Assembly (NCBI GenBank): GCA_030597645.1
Contig: JAUVRN010000011.1
Location: forward strand, 1-15,876
Direction of reading: 5' to 3'
Origin: Candidatus Zixiibacteriota bacterium
Lineage (GTDB): Bacteria; Zixibacteria; MSB-5A5; JAUVRN01
DNA: 15,876 nucleotides
Shown: positions 13,982-15,876 of the stretch, piece after piece
How positions within the stretch are numbered: the first letter of the stretch is position 1
Layout: each line of letters begins with the position of its first letter
Translations under genes and position numbers: made by a program
Notes under the pieces: generated by a model
What the model was told of the DNA's origin: nothing
Seen by the model: the letters and a program-made list of their open reading frames with translations, nothing else
Databases searched by the model: none

Positions 13982-15004
13982 TCACGGCACCACAACCGAG
14001 CGCAGTCCCTCTCCCGCACGCATCTGATCGAATGCCTGATTGGTGTCTTTCAGCGCAAACCGGTGACTCACCAGTTCCTTCACCTTGATCTTGCCGTCGG
14101 CCACCATGTGGATGAGGCGGGGATAGTCGACCGGGCGACAACCCAGCGATCCCACTACTTCCATCTCTCGGTACATGATGCGGCCGGCGTTGAGCGCCAC
14201 CTTTTGATCTGTGTAGCCCACGACGACCAGGCGCCCGCCGTTGCGTACGCAACCGAATGCACCGGCGATGGTCGTGGGATTGCCGATGGCCTCGAAAGCC
14301 ACGTCGGCACCGCCGCCCGTCAGCTTGCGGACCTGCTTGTCGACCCGCTCAACCTGCTCCGGGTTGATCGTCTCCATCGCGCCCAGAGAGCGTGCCACCT
14401 CGAGCTTGGCATCCTTGACGTCGACGGCAATGACGTGTGCACCGAACGCAGTGGCGACCTGTACGATGTTGAGTCCAATACCACCGCAGCCGAAGACGAC
14501 CACGTTATCTCCACCGCGAATCGCGCCGCGATTCTTGACCGCGTGAAAGGGCGTAGAGATGGCGTCGGCGATGATCGACCCCTCAATCAGCGGAATAGCT
14601 TCCGGCAGAATGAAGGAGTCCTTGGCCGGTGCGAGCACATACTCGGCATACGCTCCGTCGATGTCATTGCCGAACATGCGCATGTTAAGGCAGATGTTTT
14701 CCCGGCCTGTACGGCAGTTGTCGCAGTGTCCGCAGGTGAGCACGGCAGGCAGCAGGATCCGGTCGCCCTCCTTGCGGTCTTTGACGTCGGCGCCGACTTT
14801 GGCCACCAGACCGGCGGCTTCGTGGCCGAGGATCAGAGGCGGCTTCTTAAAGGTCGGCACGCCGTGATCGATGTAGTGCAGATCGGTGTGACATACACCA
14901 CAGGCCGCCACTTTGACCACGATCTCCCCGGCACCCGGTTCCGGGGTGGGCCACTCCTCCAGTACGAGGGGTTGATTCGGCTCCTTGAATACCATCGCTT
15001 TCAT
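13982..15004 (-). CDS. Zinc-dependent medium-chain alcohol dehydrogenase
   Basis: 340 residues from the ATG at 15004, which has AAGGAG eight bases upstream; a 16-residue longer reading has no such support. Medium-chain dehydrogenase/reductase: C38 in CGVCHTDLH, H61-E62 in LGHEAAG as catalytic-zinc residues, and four structural-zinc cysteines C91, C94, C97 and C105 (CGHCDNCRTGRENIC). The Rossmann motif GCGGIG (172-177) followed by D195 (VDVKDAK) indicates preference for NAD rather than NADP. It oxidises a primary or secondary alcohol, or acts in reverse. The sequence resembles dehydrogenases of cyclic or aromatic-acid metabolism such as 6-hydroxycyclohexenecarbonyl-CoA dehydrogenase, but the substrate cannot be set. 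It lies between the small Cys protein and the hemerythrin gene in one orientation. Confidence 0.92.
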   Translation of the reverse strand: MKAMVFKEPNQPLVLEEWPTPEPGAGEIVVKVAACGVCHTDLHYIDHGVPTFKKPPLILGHEAAGLVAKVGADVKDRKEGDRILLPAVLTCGHCDNCRTGRENICLNMRMFGNDIDGAYAEYVLAPAKDSFILPEAIPLIEGSIIADAISTPFHAVKNRGAIRGGDNVVVFGCGGIGLNIVQVATAFGAHVIAVDVKDAKLEVARSLGAMETINPEQVERVDKQVRKLTGGGADVAFEAIGNPTTIAGAFGCVRNGGRLVVVGYTDQKVALNAGRIMYREMEVVGSLGCRPVDYPRLIHMVADGKIKVKELVSHRFALKDTNQAFDQMRAGEGLRSVVVP

Positions 15005-15083
15005 CCGCGATCTCCTTTCATCACCCTGGCAGGCTGCCAGCAGACTGCTCAAGAACTTATTTCGGCTCCAGGTTCAAGTCGAA

Positions 15084-15431
15084 TCACTGCGAGTCTTCCA
15101 CGGGTTCCGAGGAATCCGCAGGTTCCGAAGATTCCGAGGAATCCGCGGATTCCGAGGGTTCCGGAGGCTCCGACAGTTTCGAGGAATCCGTAGGCGTCTT
15201 GCGCGTGAAGATCATCGCCGCATCCTCGTTGTCGTCTTCAAAGCAGATTGTGCACTCGCCGCAGCCGAGCTCTCTGAAAAGCACCGTCGTCACCTCGAAG
15301 CCGAGACTCCGATAGTTGTCGATACCCTCCTGCAGGCGCGGACCGGATGCCACGAACCGTGACGACCAGCCTTCGGCCAACATTTCATTCATCTTGCCCG
15401 GGGCCGTTGGTTCAGGACACTCCTCGGTCAA
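15084..15431 (-). CDS. Small Cys-containing protein with acidic Ser/Pro/Glu tail
   Basis: 115 residues. The start is a TTG (15431-15429) that overlaps the stop of the upstream gene (TTTTGA) and has GGAGGA seven bases before it; the ATG at 15392 lacks a good site. The family was not identified. Residues about 14-78 are folded: MLAEGWSSRFVASGPRLQEG, LGFEVTTVLFRELGCGECTI and then AAMIFTRK. The C-G-E-C-T-I-C segment could bind a metal or react as a thiol. I have an impression that related small proteins exist beside redox enzymes of anaerobes, unchecked. The last 37 residues are a low-complexity tail of S, E, P, D and A in a three-residue period, encoded by a 9-base repeat. Tight coupling with the upstream oxidoreductase implies an accessory role. 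Confidence 0.65.
   Translation of the reverse strand: MTEECPEPTAPGKMNEMLAEGWSSRFVASGPRLQEGIDNYRSLGFEVTTVLFRELGCGECTICFEDDNEDAAMIFTRKTPTDSSKLSEPPEPSESADSSESSEPADSSEPVEDSQ
15104..15192. repeat. 9-base minisatellite in the tail of the small protein gene
   Basis: On the plus strand degenerate units of the type GTTCCGAGG, AATCCGCAG, ATTCCGAGG repeat about ten times with an exact nine-base period. On the minus strand they encode a tripeptide-period tail of Ser, Glu/Asp and Pro/Ala. The unit size divisible by three allows length change without frameshift. Confidence 0.85.
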
Positions 15432-15876
15432 AACAGGTCCTCCAGTTCGTCGCCGCCGACACCTCCGCCGGGAAGCTCGCCGTGCGCCTGCAGGTGCTGC
15501 TGCAGCAGTTCACTCTCACGCTTGGTAAACATGGGATCGGCCTCCCACACAAAGTAGCGGGCCGCGCCCGGCTCATCCAGACATTGCATCAGGCTCTCCC
15601 GAAGGCCGGCCGTACCGGTTATGCGGATCACTTTCCTGTCGCCGTCGAGCAGCCGGACCACACCCTCGGTATCCGGCACAGACTCGACATGCTCCCGGTC
15701 CAGCGTCAGCCACCGATCCGGCGGCAGCGTGACAGCCGTGATCGTCTGACGGAGATGACAGCGCAGGCAGCGCTCCGCTTCGAGCTGGGCCTGACGGCCC
15801 CGAAGAGTCTCTTCGATCGGTCCGAAACCCGAGGTTCGGATCCGCGGATCGGGCGAGGAGATGGATTGCCTGGTAC
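15428..15876 (-). CDS. C-terminal part of a probable flavin/Fe-S oxidoreductase
   Basis: About 148 codons in the window; the N-terminal part lies beyond position 15876, and the reading frame is open to the edge. AERCLRCHLR (about 44-53 of the visible part) matches the Cys-containing stretch that closes the pyridine-nucleotide-disulfide oxidoreductase domain in glutamate-synthase-small-subunit-like proteins. The last 80 residues (GVVRLLDGDRKVIRI, then RYFVWEADPMFTKRESELLQ and a DELEDLF end) recall a C-terminal domain that I associate with NAD-linked FAD/Fe-S oxidoreductases of anaerobes; this is family memory, not a search. It would move electrons between NAD(P)H and an Fe-S or flavin partner. 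It is the first visible gene of the redox operon and is translationally coupled to the small Cys protein. Confidence 0.6.
   Translation of the reverse strand, partial: TRQSISSPDPRIRTSGFGPIEETLRGRQAQLEAERCLRCHLRQTITAVTLPPDRWLTLDREHVESVPDTEGVVRLLDGDRKVIRITGTAGLRESLMQCLDEPGAARYFVWEADPMFTKRESELLQQHLQAHGELPGGGVGGDELEDLF

Noticed and set aside
13971..14252. N-terminal extension of the hemerythrin-domain frame
   Set aside because: It overlaps the dehydrogenase coding region antiparallel in frame use and adds Arg/Gly-rich sequence; the ATG at 13970 has a proper ribosome site.
15069..15090. Sequence resembling a tRNA T-loop (GGTTCAAGTC)
   Set aside because: No matching T-stem, anticodon arm or acceptor stem can be formed around it.
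13949..15193. A 414-codon open frame on the plus strand
   Set aside because: It is the complement of the zinc dehydrogenase, and its Pro/Arg-rich end comes from the 9-base repeat read on the wrong strand.
14985..15362. Plus-strand frame with repeated FRG/IRR residues resembling a cationic peptide
   Set aside because: It is the 9-base repeat read opposite to the supported gene; there is no ribosome site.

Overview
The window is a moderately GC-rich bacterial chromosome segment with dense short operons and long signal-peptide proteins. The best pointer to the host is the 740-residue secreted protein at 11175-13397. It joins a probable cohesin-like domain, thrombospondin type 3 calcium repeats, a C-type-lectin-like domain and a dockerin-type tail. 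That architecture, together with several Gram-negative envelope proteins (RND efflux, TolC-family outer membrane factor, YceI), suggests an uncultured FCB-type lineage such as Zixibacteria or a neighbour. The assignment is inference; no rRNA or marker gene is present.

Left part (1-3024, minus strand): a heavy-metal RND efflux operon. In transcription order it encodes a small secreted Cys/His-rich protein, a TolC-family outer membrane factor, a short periplasmic adaptor with a His/Asp/Glu-rich N-terminus, and the first 37 codons of the CzcA/CusA-type pump, which runs off the window. A near-consensus promoter lies directly in front of the first gene. The adaptor seems to lack the alpha-hairpin that normally separates the two lipoyl halves.

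Centre-left (3256-6132): a beta-carbonic anhydrase followed by a bestrophin-family anion channel (minus strand), a RHH/RelE toxin-antitoxin pair (plus strand) driven by a promoter that predicts a leaderless mRNA and contains a palindromic operator, and a small DUF427-like protein (minus strand).

Centre (6586-9100, plus strand): a probable operon of a two-TM small protein, a YceI-domain secreted protein carrying Cys-rich 11-residue repeats (CNPCG motif) at both ends, and a TPR protein. This trio is the best candidate for an undescribed system in the window.

Centre-right (9286-13397, plus strand): a spermidine-synthase-like Rossmann protein behind a good promoter, a decayed fragment of a GDSL esterase gene immediately upstream of an intact GDSL/SGNH lipoprotein-like esterase, then the multidomain dockerin protein.

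Right end (13428-15876, minus strand): the C-terminal part of a probable flavin/Fe-S oxidoreductase, a small Cys-containing protein with a low-complexity acidic tail encoded by a 9-bp minisatellite, a zinc-dependent medium-chain dehydrogenase and a hemerythrin-domain protein. Spacing and Shine-Dalgarno sites suggest one redox operon. No tRNA, rRNA, CRISPR array or insertion sequence was recognised.
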